The notes under the pieces are model-generated. The model saw only the letters and a program-made list of their open reading frames with translations, was not told the DNA's origin and ran no database searches. The position numbers and the translations under genes are program-made. From Thiohalobacter sp. IOR34 (GTDB taxonomy: Bacteria > Pseudomonadota > Gammaproteobacteria > Thiohalobacterales > Thiohalobacteraceae), in assembly GCF_030406045.1 (NCBI RefSeq), contig NZ_CP128988.1, positions 2,897,282-2,961,281 of the forward strand: DNA of 64,000 bases. The letters are read 5' to 3'. Of this stretch, positions 42,458 to 56,426 are shown piece by piece; within the stretch, counting starts at the first letter, position 1; each line of letters begins with the position of its first letter.

Positions 42458-42533
42458 GATCGCGGCCTGGAGACCGCTCCTACGATACATTGTATCGCCA
42501 TGCCCCGTAGGAGCGGCCTCCAGGCCGCGATTA
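42458..42533. repeat. REP doublet (family A)
   Basis: ATCGCGGCCTGGAGACCGCT (42459-42478) and GTAGGAGCGGCCTCCAGGCC (42507-42526), inner spacer 23 bp. It lies between the PsiE remnant and glmS; 42534-42657 shows no gene and no convincing terminator. Confidence 0.85.
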
Positions 42534-42657
42534 GGCCCACCCGCGGGCGATGCAGTCATTGCATGGCAGATGGCAAGAGCGAAGAACGATTCTCCGACAA
42601 TCGCACGGTGCGCGCCTTGAGGGGGTGACGGGAAAAAACCTTATTGGCCAGCCACAA

Positions 42658-44490
42658 CTATTCCACGGTCACTGACTTGGCGAGGTTACGCGGCTGATCG
42701 ACGTCGGTGCCCTTGAGCACGGCGACATGGTAGGCGAGCAGTTGCAGGGGGATGGTAAAGACGATGGGGGCGATGCAGTCATCGGTGGGCGCAACGGGCA
42801 GCACGGTGATGTTGTCGGCCTCGGTCATGCCGGCATCGGTATCGGCGAAGACGAACAGTTCGCCGCCGCGAGCACTGACTTCCTGCAGGTTGGACTTGAG
42901 CTTTTCCAGCAGCTCGTCGTTGGGGGCGACGGCGATCACCGGCATGTCGGCATCGATCAGCGCCAGGGGGCCGTGCTTGAGTTCGCCGGCTGGATAGGCC
43001 TCGGCGTGGATGTAGGAAATCTCCTTGAGCTTCAGCGCCCCTTCCATGGCCACCGGATACATGGCCCCGCGACCGAGGAACAGGGCATGGTGCTTGTCGG
43101 CAAAGCGTTCGGCAAGACGATGGATGCCATCGTTGAGCTGCAGGGCGTGCTCGATCATGCCCGGCATCTGCTGCAGCTGTTCGACCAGGCGGCGTTCCAT
43201 GTCTTCGCTCATCCCATGGCGGCGGCCGAGGGCGATGACCAGCAGCATCATGGCGACCAGTTGGGTGGTGAAGGCCTTGGTCGAGGCGACACCGATCTCC
43301 GGTCCGGCGCGGGTCATCAGGGTCAGGTCGGATTCCCGCACCAGCGAACTCTCCGGCACGTTGCAGATCGTCAGCGAGTGGCCGAAGCCGAGGCGTTTCG
43401 CCTCCTGCAGGCCGGCCAGGGTGTCGGCGGTCTCACCCGACTGGGAGAGGGTGACGATCAGTGAATGGTTGCGCACCACCGGCCGCCGGTAGCGGAACTC
43501 GCTGGCCACCTCGACGCTGCAGGGCACGCCAGCGATGGCCTCCAGCCAGTAGCGGCCGACCATGCCGGCATGGAAACTGGTGCCGCAGGCGATGATGTGC
43601 ACGCCCTGTACCTGGTCGAAGATCTCTGCCGCCCCGTGGCCGAAGGCGGCCTCCAGCACCCGGCCGTTGCTGATCCGCCCTTCCAGGCAATCCGCCACGG
43701 CGCGCGGCTGCTCGAAGATCTCCTTGAGCATGAAGTGCCGGTAGGGACCGCGCTCCACTGCATCGGCGCTCAGTTCGGAGACGCGCACCGGGCGTTCCAC
43801 CGGCTGCCCAGCGGCGTCGAAGATGCGGATGCCCTCATGGCGGATCTCGGCCACGTCGCCGTCCTCGAGGAAGATGAACCGCTGGGTCACCGGCACCAGC
43901 GCGGCGACATCGGAGGCGATGAAGTTCTCGCCAACGCCGACGCCGATCACCAGCGGACTGCCGCGCCGGGCGGCGATCAGGCGCTGCGGCTCCTCGCGCG
44001 AGACGACACCCAGGGCATAGGCACCCTCCAGCTCCTGCACCGCGGCCTGCACCGCGGCGAGCAGCTCCTGCCCCTGTTGCAGATGGTGATGGATCTGGTG
44101 AACGATGACCTCGGTATCGGTCTCCGAGGTGAAGCGGTAACCCTGGGCCTTCTGCCGGTCACGCAGGATGTCGTGGTTCTCGATGATGCCATTGTGCACC
44201 ACCGCCACCACTCGATTGCAGATGTGCGGATGGGCATTGCGCTCGGTCGGCTTGCCGTGGGTGGCCCAGCGCGTGTGGGCGATGCCAAGACCGCCGGGCA
44301 GGGGACCGGCGTCGAGCGCAGCGGCCAGCTCCGCGACCTTGCCGGTGGCGCGCCGCCGGCCCAGCTCGCCGGCCGCATCCAGCACCGCCATGCCGGCCGA
44401 ATCGTAGCCGCGGTATTCAAGCCGCCGCAGCCCTTCGAGCAGGATGGGCGCAACGTCACGCTGGGCAATGGCTCCGACGATACCGCACAT
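42658..44490 (-). CDS. glmS: Glutamine:fructose-6-phosphate aminotransferase (isomerizing)
   Basis: 610 residues from the ATG at 44490, giving MCGIVGA with the N-terminal catalytic cysteine. Glutaminase domain: [35 protein letters not shown]. Two SIS domains follow: [17 protein letters not shown] and [10 protein letters not shown], then [20 protein letters not shown], ending in LAKSVTVE. It makes glucosamine-6-phosphate for peptidoglycan and LPS. It follows glmU on the same strand (189 bp gap). I did not find a glmS ribozyme-like structure, which would not be expected in this group. Confidence 0.97.
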   Translation of the reverse strand: MCGIVGAIAQRDVAPILLEGLRRLEYRGYDSAGMAVLDAAGELGRRRATGKVAELAAALDAGPLPGGLGIAHTRWATHGKPTERNAHPHICNRVVAVVHNGIIENHDILRDRQKAQGYRFTSETDTEVIVHQIHHHLQQGQELLAAVQAAVQELEGAYALGVVSREEPQRLIAARRGSPLVIGVGVGENFIASDVAALVPVTQRFIFLEDGDVAEIRHEGIRIFDAAGQPVERPVRVSELSADAVERGPYRHFMLKEIFEQPRAVADCLEGRISNGRVLEAAFGHGAAEIFDQVQGVHIIACGTSFHAGMVGRYWLEAIAGVPCSVEVASEFRYRRPVVRNHSLIVTLSQSGETADTLAGLQEAKRLGFGHSLTICNVPESSLVRESDLTLMTRAGPEIGVASTKAFTTQLVAMMLLVIALGRRHGMSEDMERRLVEQLQQMPGMIEHALQLNDGIHRLAERFADKHHALFLGRGAMYPVAMEGALKLKEISYIHAEAYPAGELKHGPLALIDADMPVIAVAPNDELLEKLKSNLQEVSARGGELFVFADTDAGMTEADNITVLPVAPTDDCIAPIVFTIPLQLLAYHVAVLKGTDVDQPRNLAKSVTVE

Positions 44491-44641
44491 GTCATGTATT
44501 CCTTGCCACGGGGGACATGGCGGAAGCAAATGCAAGCCCTGCCCATATTGACATGACCAATGCGGCAGTGGCCGAAGGATTCTGGACAGCGCATACAGCA
44601 TAAGCTCCTTGAGAGGGCGCATGCGCATTCCGGTGATACCC

Positions 44642-44669
44642 TGCTGAATGCTGAACGCTGAATGCTGAA
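44642..44669. repeat. Four tandem heptamers between glmU and glmS
   Basis: TGCTGAA, TGCTGAA, CGCTGAA, TGCTGAA. A short tandem repeat in the glmU-glmS gap, prone to slippage. No function evident. Confidence 0.8.
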
Positions 44670-44679
44670 TTCCCGGGAC

Positions 44680-46044
44680 TCACTTCTTCTTCTCCGGCCG
44701 CTTCCAGCCACTGCGCGTCTTCTGCGGTGCACGGCTCAGGGTCAGTTCACCCGGCGGCGCATCCCGGGTCAGGGTGGTACCGGCACCGATGGTCGCGCCG
44801 GCACCGACCGTCACCGGCGCGACCAGCTGGCTGTCGGAACCGATGAAGGCATCGTCCTCGATCACCGTGCGGTGCTTGTTGGCACCGTCGTAGTTGCAGG
44901 TGATGGTGCCGGCACCGACGTTGACCCGGGCACCGATCTGGCTGTCACCGATGTAACTGAGATGATTCACCTTGGAACCGGGGCCGATCTCGGATTTCTT
45001 CACCTCGACGAAGTTGCCGATGTGCACCTGTTCGGCAAGCCGGGTCTCCGGGCGGATACGGGCGAAGGGACCGATGCGCGAAGCGCGGCCGATGACGGCG
45101 TCTTCCAGCACGCAGTTGGCCTGGACCACGACGTCGTCGCCGATCTCCACGTCGCGCAGCACGCAGTTGGGACCGATCCGCACCCGGTCGCCGAGCACCA
45201 CCCGACCCTCGAACACGGCATTGACGTCGATGCTCACATCCTGGCCGGCATACAGCGTGCCACGCAGATCGAAGCGTGCGGGATCGAGGAGGGTCACGCC
45301 CTCGCGCATCAGCCGTTCGGCCTGGCGTCGCTGATAGTGGCGCTCCAGGGTGGCGAGCTGGCCGCGGTCGTTGACACCGAGGATCTCCTCGATACATTCA
45401 GTGGCTACCGCCTCGACCGGTACGCCCTGGTCCTCGGCCATGGCAACCACGTCGGTCAGATAATACTCGCCCTGGGCATTGCTGTTGTCCAGGGCGGCGA
45501 GCCAGCCCTTGAGCAGACCGGCACGCACGGCGAGAAAGCCGGTGTTGATCTCGCGGATCGCACGTTGCTCGGGCGTGGCGTCCTTCTGTTCGACGATGCC
45601 GAGCACCCGCCCTTCGGCGTCACGCAGGATGCGCCCGTAGCCGGTGGGATCATCGAGCCGCGCGGTGAGCAGGGCCAGGGCATCATCGCCGGCGGCCGCG
45701 CACAGCCGGCGCAGGGCGGCCTCACTGATCAGCGGCACGTCGCCGTAGAGCACCAGCACCCGATGTGCGTCGGGGATCGCCGGCAGCGCCTGGGCCACGG
45801 CGTGGCCGGTGCCGAGCTGCTCGGCCTGCTCGACCCACTGCACGGCATGGCCCTGCAGGCGCTCGCGCACCTGCTCCCCGCCATGGCCATGGACCACGTG
45901 CACGGTGGCTGCGCCGAGCGCGCTGGCGGTATCGAGCACGTGTTCCAGCAACGGCCGGCCGGCCAGCGGATGCAGCACCTTGGGCAACGCCGAACGCATG
46001 CGCGTGCCCTGGCCGGCGGCGAGGATGATGATGTCGAGTGTCAT
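44680..46044 (-). CDS. glmU: Bifunctional UDP-GlcNAc pyrophosphorylase / GlcN-1-P acetyltransferase
   Basis: 454 residues from the ATG at 46044 ([16 protein letters not shown]). Nucleotidyltransferase domain with [39 protein letters not shown] and INTGFLAV. The C-terminal left-handed beta-helix has hexapeptide repeats and the acetyltransferase residues in [20 protein letters not shown] and [11 protein letters not shown]. It forms UDP-GlcNAc, consuming the product of GlmS/GlmM. The basic C-terminal tail ([11 protein letters not shown]) is usual. Confidence 0.97.
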   Translation of the reverse strand: MTLDIIILAAGQGTRMRSALPKVLHPLAGRPLLEHVLDTASALGAATVHVVHGHGGEQVRERLQGHAVQWVEQAEQLGTGHAVAQALPAIPDAHRVLVLYGDVPLISEAALRRLCAAAGDDALALLTARLDDPTGYGRILRDAEGRVLGIVEQKDATPEQRAIREINTGFLAVRAGLLKGWLAALDNSNAQGEYYLTDVVAMAEDQGVPVEAVATECIEEILGVNDRGQLATLERHYQRRQAERLMREGVTLLDPARFDLRGTLYAGQDVSIDVNAVFEGRVVLGDRVRIGPNCVLRDVEIGDDVVVQANCVLEDAVIGRASRIGPFARIRPETRLAEQVHIGNFVEVKKSEIGPGSKVNHLSYIGDSQIGARVNVGAGTITCNYDGANKHRTVIEDDAFIGSDSQLVAPVTVGAGATIGAGTTLTRDAPPGELTLSRAPQKTRSGWKRPEKKK

Positions 46045-46182
46045 GCAGCTGGACTGGTCGGTGCCGGTTTCCTGGCCGTCTTCCCTGAGTGATGGATCAT
46101 CTTCTTCCAATGTCGGTCACCGCCGAACGATACTTTAAGGACAGGGCGACGACAACGGGGAAGGCCCGTCGGCGGCAAGTGC

Positions 46183-46665
46183 CTAGTGGGTCATCACGCC
46201 CTGCTGGACACCATGCTTCAGTTCCTCGGGCGTCGCCTCGCGCACATTGTCGACCTTGACGCTGTAGATCAGGGTCTTGCCCGCGAAGGGGTGGTTGCCA
46301 TCGACGGTCAGCGTCTCCTCGTCCATGTGGGTCACGATGAAGATGCGCGACTCGCCACGGTCGTTCTGCATCTCCACCTCGACGCCAAGACGGCGGAACT
46401 GCGGGGGCACGTTCTCCAGCTTGTCGGTGAAGGTCAGATTGGGATCGTGCGCTCCGAAACCCTCTTCGGGGGTGAGCGTGACCTCAACCCGATCACCCAC
46501 CCGGCAGCCTTCCAGCGCCGCCTCGATGGACTCGAACAGGTCGTTGCGGCCGCCATGCAGATAGGTGATCGGCAGGTCGCTCTGTTCCAGCAGGTTTCCC
46601 TGCTCGTCGGAGATGGTGTAGGTGATCGAAACCACCCGGTTCTTTGCTACCCGTTCGTCGGCCAT
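46183..46665 (-). CDS. FKBP-type peptidyl-prolyl isomerase, SlyD-like
   Basis: 160 residues. SlyD architecture: FKBP part (VVSITYTISDEQGNLLEQSD, TYLHGGRNDLFESIEAALEG) and the inserted IF chaperone flap in the middle (DPNLTFTDKLENVPPQFRRL), then TVDGNHPFAGKTLIYSVKV. It lacks the long His/Cys-rich metal tail of E. coli SlyD. It probably assists protein folding in the cytoplasm. It lies after the atp operon terminator and before glmU. A paralogue is at 58699-59178. Confidence 0.9.
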   Translation of the reverse strand: MADERVAKNRVVSITYTISDEQGNLLEQSDLPITYLHGGRNDLFESIEAALEGCRVGDRVEVTLTPEEGFGAHDPNLTFTDKLENVPPQFRRLGVEVEMQNDRGESRIFIVTHMDEETLTVDGNHPFAGKTLIYSVKVDNVREATPEELKHGVQQGVMTH

Positions 46666-46714
46666 GATCGGTTTCCCACGCTGAGTCCTGTACTACGGCG
46701 ATTCAGTGTCGCCC

Positions 46715-46749
46715 ATGAAGAAAGGCGGATCAAGAACCCCTGATCCGCC
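46715..46749 (-). terminator. Intrinsic terminator of the atp operon
   Basis: GGCGGATCA-GGGGTTCT-TGATCCGCC followed by TTTCTTC on the minus strand, 38 nt past the atpC stop. A second inverted pair, AGTGTCGCC (46705-46713) and GGCGACACT (46779-46787), encloses the whole region. Confidence 0.75.
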
Positions 46750-46786
46750 CCTCGCCTGCCACTGCCATAGCCACTGCCGGCGACAC

Positions 46787-47215
46787 TCAGCGGCGCTGCC
46801 CCTTCTTGCGCAGATGCTCGATCACCCGCAGCTGGGCCATCGCCTCGGCCAGTTCGGCCTGGGCCTTGGCGTAGTCGATGTCGGCCTTGTTATCCTCCAT
46901 CATCTTCTCGGCATGCTGCTTGGCCTCCAGGGCCCGCGCCTCGTCGAGGTTCTCGGCGCGGATCGCGGTGTCCGAGAGCACCGTGACCACGTGCGGCTGC
47001 ACCTCGAGCATGCCACCCGAGACGAAGAAGATCTGCTCCTCGCCGTTCTGGTCCTGCACCCGGACCTCGCCCGGCTTGAGCCGGGTGAGCAGGGGGGCGT
47101 GGCGCGGCGCGATGCCGACCTCGCCCATCTCGGCCGGGGCATAGACCATGGTCGCCGGACCGGAGAAGATCTCCGCCTCGGCGCTGACGATGTCGACGTG
47201 AATGGTCATTGCCAT
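46787..47215 (-). CDS. atpC: ATP synthase epsilon subunit
   Basis: 142 residues. N-terminal beta sandwich ([43 protein letters not shown]) and C-terminal helical hairpin ([36 protein letters not shown]). Part of the F1 central stalk; inhibits ATP hydrolysis. Last gene of the atp operon, 48 bp after atpD. Confidence 0.95.
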   Translation of the reverse strand: MAMTIHVDIVSAEAEIFSGPATMVYAPAEMGEVGIAPRHAPLLTRLKPGEVRVQDQNGEEQIFFVSGGMLEVQPHVVTVLSDTAIRAENLDEARALEAKQHAEKMMEDNKADIDYAKAQAELAEAMAQLRVIEHLRKKGQRR

Positions 47216-47263
47216 GTCTTGCTCTCCATCGAGGTCGGCGGTCTCCCCGCCACCCCTCCCGGG

Positions 47264-48748
<1,485 letters not shown>

Positions 48749-49609
48749 TCAGACGGCCGCCGCGCCGCTGACGATCTCCGACAGCTCCTGGGTGATGGCG
48801 GCCTGACGGGCCTTGTTGTAGGCCAGCTGCAGTTCGTCGATCAGGTTGCCGGCATTGTCCGAGGCGGCCTTCATGGCGACCATGCGCGCCGCCATCTCGC
48901 AGGCGATGTTCTCGACCACCCCCTGGAACACCAGCGACTCGATGTAGCGCATCAGCAGGCCGTCCAGCACCGGCTTGGCGTCCGGCTCGTAGATGTAGTC
49001 CCAGTGATGATGCAGCTTCTCGTCTTCCTCGGCCTGCACCGGCAACAGCTGATCGACATGCGGCCGCTGGGTCATGGTGTTGACGAAATCGTTGCTGGCC
49101 AGGTACAGGGCATCGATGCGGCCCTCGTCATAGGCATCCAGCATCACCTTCACCGTGCCGATCAGATCGCTGATGCCCGGCGCGTCGCCGAGATGGGTGG
49201 CCTGGGCGACGATGTTGCCACCGTGACGCTTGAAGAACTGCTGCGCCTTGCTGCCCAGCACCGCGACATCCACCTCATGGCCGGCCTCGTTCCAGGCCTT
49301 GAGCTGGCCGATCACCGTCTTGAACAGGTTGATGTTGAGACCGCCACACAGGCCGCGGTCGGTGGAGATCACCACCAGGCCGATGCGCCTCACCTCGCGC
49401 TGCACCAGATAGGGGTGCTTGTATTCCGGATGCGCCTGCGCCAGATGGGCGATCACCGCGCGCATCTTGTTGGCATAGGGCCGCGAGGCCTGCATGCGTT
49501 CCTGCGCCCGGCGCATCTTGCTCGCCGCGACCATCTCCATGGCCTTGGTGATCTTGCGCGTGTTCTGGATGCTCTTGATCTGGGTGCGTATCTCTTTCGC
49601 GCCAGCCAT
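48749..49609 (-). CDS. atpG: ATP synthase gamma subunit
   Basis: 286 residues. The N-terminal helix [28 protein letters not shown] and the C-terminal helix [40 protein letters not shown] are the coiled-coil rotor of F1. GLCGGLNIN is also conserved. Between atpA and atpD as usual. Confidence 0.97.
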   Translation of the reverse strand: MAGAKEIRTQIKSIQNTRKITKAMEMVAASKMRRAQERMQASRPYANKMRAVIAHLAQAHPEYKHPYLVQREVRRIGLVVISTDRGLCGGLNINLFKTVIGQLKAWNEAGHEVDVAVLGSKAQQFFKRHGGNIVAQATHLGDAPGISDLIGTVKVMLDAYDEGRIDALYLASNDFVNTMTQRPHVDQLLPVQAEEDEKLHHHWDYIYEPDAKPVLDGLLMRYIESLVFQGVVENIACEMAARMVAMKAASDNAGNLIDELQLAYNKARQAAITQELSEIVSGAAAV

Positions 49610-49662
49610 TCGTCACTCCTTCCGGCGGGGGCGGCGGCTGGCCGCCCCTGCAGGTTTTTTCT

Positions 49663-51204
<1,542 letters not shown>

Positions 51205-51218
51205 TGGATGTATTCCTC

Positions 51219-51755
51219 TCAGTGGCTCAGGGCCGTGGCCAGTCGTGCCAGCTTGCCCCGGACCGAACCGTCGATAACCAGGTCGCCCGCGCGGATCACG
51301 GCGCCGCCGATGAGTGACTCATCGACCTTGCAGTCCAGCTCCACGTCGCGGCCGAAACGCGCCTTCAGCGCGCCCAGTACCGCAGCCTTCTGCTGCTCGC
51401 TGACCGGGCGGGCGCTGATCAGCTCGGCCTGCAGCACGCCCTCGGCCTCGCTCTTCAGCAGCAGGAACAGCCGATGGATCTCGCCGAACACGCCCAGCCG
51501 GCGGTTCTCGGCCAGCAGGCGGATCAGGTTGCGGCCGTGCTCGTCGAGCGCGTCGTCACAGACGTCGATGAACAGGCCGGCGATCTGCTCGGCGGTCAGC
51601 CGCGGATCGTCCAGCAGGCGGTTCATCTCCTCGTCCGCAGCCACCTGGGCGGCCAGGGCGAGCATCTGCGCCCAGCGGTCCAGGGCCTGTTCCTGTTGCG
51701 CCAGCTTGAAGGCGGCCTGGGCATAGGGCCTGGCAATAGTGGTGATTTCAGCCAT
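51219..51755 (-). CDS. atpH: ATP synthase delta subunit
   Basis: 178 residues. [21 protein letters not shown] at the N-terminus and [26 protein letters not shown] then [23 protein letters not shown] near the C-terminus define OSCP/delta. It links F1 to the peripheral stalk. 9 bp after atpF. Confidence 0.96.
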   Translation of the reverse strand: MAEITTIARPYAQAAFKLAQQEQALDRWAQMLALAAQVAADEEMNRLLDDPRLTAEQIAGLFIDVCDDALDEHGRNLIRLLAENRRLGVFGEIHRLFLLLKSEAEGVLQAELISARPVSEQQKAAVLGALKARFGRDVELDCKVDESLIGGAVIRAGDLVIDGSVRGKLARLATALSH

Positions 51756-51764
51756 GACGTCTAC

Positions 51765-52235
51765 CTAGATCTCTGCTGCCAGCTTGTCCAGCAGTTCGCT
51801 GTGGGCAGCCTCGTCGACCTCGCGCTCCAGCACCTTCTCGGCGCCGGCCAGGGCGATGCTCACCACCTGCGCACGCAGGTCTTCCTTCACCCGGTTGACC
51901 TCCTTGTCGATCTCGGCGCGGGCCGCAGCCAGCAGGCGTTCGCCCTCGCTGCGCGCATCGTTCTTGGCCTCTTCGACGATCTCGGTCGCACGCTTCTCGG
52001 CACGGTTGATGATCTCCTGTGCCTGCTGCTTGACGTCGTGCAGCAGCTCCTTGGCCCGTTCCTCGGCCAGCTGCTGTTCACGCTTGCCGCGCTCGGCTGC
52101 AGCCAGACCATCGGCAATCCTCTTCTTGCGTTCCTCCAGCGCCTGGATCAAAGGCGGCCAGACGAACTTCATGCAGAACCAGACGAAGAGGAAGAAGGCG
52201 ATGGACTGACCGATCAGTGTCGCGTTGATATTCAT
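51765..52235 (-). CDS. atpF: ATP synthase b subunit
   Basis: 156 residues. One N-terminal membrane helix ([21 protein letters not shown]) and a long charged helix ([31 protein letters not shown]), the peripheral stalk dimer. Normal gammaproteobacterial length. Confidence 0.96.
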   Translation of the reverse strand: MNINATLIGQSIAFFLFVWFCMKFVWPPLIQALEERKKRIADGLAAAERGKREQQLAEERAKELLHDVKQQAQEIINRAEKRATEIVEEAKNDARSEGERLLAAARAEIDKEVNRVKEDLRAQVVSIALAGAEKVLEREVDEAAHSELLDKLAAEI

Positions 52236-52289
52236 GCCTGTACCTCGTGATTAAGGCGTTGAAAAACCCTTGACGGCGACGTCTCCGGA

Positions 52290-52535
<246 letters not shown>

Positions 52536-52592
52536 CTAGTGAGTTAGCTGAAAGTTGAAGGCTTGATGTATATAAAAGGTTGTGACCGCTGA

Positions 52593-53814
<1,222 letters not shown>

Positions 53815-53932
53815 GACGCCTGCTCTCGGTAGCATCGAACCGATGGCGCATCACGAACCGCGCGGTCCGGCGTAAACCTGATCCCTGCGTATCGATGGTG
53901 TCCCTACGGTCCCCCAACGAATCGGGGCGCGC

Positions 53933-53961
53933 AGTATATAGATTCGACCGCGGGGGGTCAA
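53933..53961 (-). promoter_or_regulatory. Sigma-70 promoter of the atp operon
   Basis: TTGACC (53961-53956), 17-bp spacer, TATACT (53938-53933). Predicted start near 53926 gives a leader of about 112 nt before atpI. It lies in the 184-bp gap after parB. Confidence 0.75.
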
Positions 53962-53998
53962 TGGACGGATAAAAGCAGATTATAAGGCCGCCGCGGCC

Positions 53999-54889
53999 TC
54001 AGCGGATGTGCGCCAGGATCCCGTCGAGCTCGTCCAGGCTGTTGTAGCTGATCACCAGCTTGCCGCGGCCCTTGCCGGACTGCTGCAGCTTCACCGCCGC
54101 ACCCAGCCGTTCGCCGAGTTCCTGCTCCAGACGACGCACGTCCGGATCCACGGCCGGCGGCGCCTTCTTCGGCCGTTCCGGCTCGCCCTGACGACGTTTC
54201 ACCAGGCGCTCGGTCTCGCGCACCGACAGGCCGCGTCCCGCCACCTGGCGCGCGGTCTCGCTCTGGGCCTGTCCCTTCAGCGCCAGCAGGGCCCGGGCAT
54301 GGCCCATCTCCAGCTTGCCGGCCTCGACCAGCTGCTTGACGTCCTCGTTCAGCTCCAGCAACCGCAGCAGGTTGCTGACTGCGGTCCGCGAACGGCCCAC
54401 CGCCTCGGCGGCCTCCTGGTGGGTCAGCTCGAACTCCTCGATCAGCCGCTGCAGGGCTCGCGACTCCTCCAGGGGGTTGAGGTTCTCGCGCTGGATATTC
54501 TCGATCAGCGCCATGGCGATGGCGGCGCGATCGTCCACCTCGCGCAACACCACCGGGATCTCCTGCAGGCCGGCGAGCTGCGCCGCGCGCCAGCGGCGCT
54601 CGCCGGCGATGATCTCGTAGCGGCCGCCACCGATGCCGCGCACCACGATCGGTTGCACCAGGCCCTGGGCGCGGATGGAATCGGCCAGGTCCTGCAGGCT
54701 CTCCTGATGCATGTCGTGGCGCGGCTGGTACTTGCCACGCTGGATGAGGTCGACCGGCAGGGTGCGCAGGCCTTCGCCCGCGGGCGGGGCGGCACCCTCG
54801 GTGGATGCGCTGGGGGTTGCGGCGGGTGCGGGCTTGCCGCCCAGCAGGGCGTCCAGGCCGCGGCCCAGTCCTCGTTTCTTTGCTGCCAT
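53999..54889 (-). CDS. parB: Chromosome-partitioning protein ParB
   Basis: 296 residues from the ATG at 54889, giving the classical MAAKKRGLGRGLDALLGGK. CTP-binding/ParB motif with GERRWRAAQLAGLQEIPV, the helix-turn-helix LTHQEAAEAVGRSRTAVSNLLRLLEL, and a C-terminal dimer domain (GRGKLVISYNSLDELDGIL). It binds parS and loads SMC. The start codon is 4 bp after the parA stop. I found no perfect parS (TGTTTCACGTGAAACA) in the window. Confidence 0.96.
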   Translation of the reverse strand: MAAKKRGLGRGLDALLGGKPAPAATPSASTEGAAPPAGEGLRTLPVDLIQRGKYQPRHDMHQESLQDLADSIRAQGLVQPIVVRGIGGGRYEIIAGERRWRAAQLAGLQEIPVVLREVDDRAAIAMALIENIQRENLNPLEESRALQRLIEEFELTHQEAAEAVGRSRTAVSNLLRLLELNEDVKQLVEAGKLEMGHARALLALKGQAQSETARQVAGRGLSVRETERLVKRRQGEPERPKKAPPAVDPDVRRLEQELGERLGAAVKLQQSGKGRGKLVISYNSLDELDGILAHIR

Positions 54890-54893
54890 GCGT

Positions 54894-55694
54894 CTACTCG
54901 GTGGTTGCGGATGTGGGGGTCTGCTGCGCCTCGTGCTCACGGCGCACCAGCTCGCCGGCCAGGGCCAGGTAGGCCAAGGCACCGCGCGAGGCCTTATCAT
55001 AGCGCAGCACCGGCATGCCGTGGCTGGGGGCCTCGGCCAGGCGCACGTTGCGCGGCACGATGGTCCGGTACACCCGGTCGGCGAAATGCTCCAGGAGCTG
55101 TTCCGAGACCTGGTTGGCCAGCCGGTTGCGGGCATCGAACATGGTGCGCAGCAGGCCCTCGATGTGCAGCCGCGGATTGACCGTGGCACGCACCTGCTCG
55201 ATGGTCTCGAGCAGGGCCGACAGCCCCTCCAGGGCATAGTACTCGCACTGGATGGGGATCAGCACGCCGTCGGCCGCGGTCAGGGCGTTGATGGTGAGCA
55301 TGTTCAGCGACGGCGGACAATCGATCAGCAGGTAGTCGTAACGCTCGCGCACCCCGGCCAGGGCCTCGGCCAGGCGCCGCTCGCGGTCGTCCATCTCCAG
55401 CAGGCCAACCTCGGCCGCGGTCAGGTCGCTGTTGCCGGGCAGCACGTCGTAGCCGGCCGCCTCCGAGGGAAGGATCGCCTGGCGGATATCGATCTCGCCG
55501 AGCAGAACGTCGCAGCTGCTGTACTCGATCTCGTGCTTGTCGACGCCGCTGCCCATGGTGGCATTGCCCTGCGGATCCAGGTCGATCAGCAGTACCCGGC
55601 GCCGGGTCAGGGCCAGGGCGGCCGCCAGGTTGACGCAGGTCGTGGTCTTGCCGACCCCGCCCTTCTGATTGGTGATGGCGATGATTTTTCCCAT
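54894..55694 (-). CDS. parA: Chromosome-partitioning ATPase ParA (Soj)
   Basis: 266 residues. Deviant Walker A KGGVGKTTTCVNLAAALA with the signature lysine, DLDPQGNATMGSG, Walker B YLLIDCPPSLNMLTINAL, and VPRNVRLAEAPSHGMPVL. It works with ParB in origin segregation. Likely operon with rsmG upstream (33 bp) and parB downstream. Confidence 0.96.
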   Translation of the reverse strand: MGKIIAITNQKGGVGKTTTCVNLAAALALTRRRVLLIDLDPQGNATMGSGVDKHEIEYSSCDVLLGEIDIRQAILPSEAAGYDVLPGNSDLTAAEVGLLEMDDRERRLAEALAGVRERYDYLLIDCPPSLNMLTINALTAADGVLIPIQCEYYALEGLSALLETIEQVRATVNPRLHIEGLLRTMFDARNRLANQVSEQLLEHFADRVYRTIVPRNVRLAEAPSHGMPVLRYDKASRGALAYLALAGELVRREHEAQQTPTSATTE

Positions 55695-55727
55695 GATATT
55701 GCCGCTCGCGGCCTGCCCCTGCGTTGC

Positions 55728-56408
55728 TCAGTCCGGCTTCATGATGACCAGGTGGCGCTCGGCGTCCAGACCCGGCACCCGCAACGGCAGGACGTCCTCG
55801 ACCACGTCCGGATCCGTCAGCACCTCCATCTCGGCCACCGGGTAGACCCCCTTCATGGCATGGATGCGCCCCGCCGGGGTACAGAGCCGCCGCCCCTGCT
55901 CATGGAGTTCCTGAAGGGAGGAGAAGGCCCGGCTGATCAGGCTGTCGAAGGGCTGCGCCGGCCGGTAGTCCTCCAGGCGGACATGCTCGACGCTGGCGTT
56001 GTCGAGTCCCAGCTCGGCCACCGCCTGGCGCACGAAGCGCAGCTTCTTGTTGCTGGAATCGAGCATCACCACCTCCCAGTCCGGCCGGGCGATGGCCAGC
56101 ACCATGCCGGGCAGGCCGGCCCCGGTGCCGATGTCCAGCAACCGCGGCCCCTCCAGGTAGGGCAGCACCACCAGGCTGTCGAGGATGTGCCGCGCCACCA
56201 TGTCCTGGGGCTTGCGCACCGAGGTCAGGTTGTAGACCCGGTTCCACTTGGTCAGCAGCTGGACGTAGTCCATCAGCCGCGCGGCGACCCCGTCGTCCAG
56301 CCCCAGGTCCAGCTTCTCCAGGCCATGCGCCAGGCGCTGCCCGGCATTCTGCCCCTGGCGGCTGTCGCCCTTGCGGTCCTTGTTGATGCGTTTTGCGAAT
56401 ACTGCCAT
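55728..56408 (-). CDS. rsmG: 16S rRNA (guanine527-N7)-methyltransferase
   Basis: 226 residues. KWNRVYNLTSVRKPQDMVARHILDSL, the SAM-binding LLDIGTGAGLPGMVLAI, VMLDSSNKKLRFV and LISRAFSSLQEL define RsmG. It methylates G527 of 16S rRNA. 18 bp downstream of mnmG. Confidence 0.95.
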   Translation of the reverse strand: MAVFAKRINKDRKGDSRQGQNAGQRLAHGLEKLDLGLDDGVAARLMDYVQLLTKWNRVYNLTSVRKPQDMVARHILDSLVVLPYLEGPRLLDIGTGAGLPGMVLAIARPDWEVVMLDSSNKKLRFVRQAVAELGLDNASVEHVRLEDYRPAQPFDSLISRAFSSLQELHEQGRRLCTPAGRIHAMKGVYPVAEMEVLTDPDVVEDVLPLRVPGLDAERHLVIMKPD

Positions 56409-56426
56409 GAAGGTCCCTTGTTGCTC

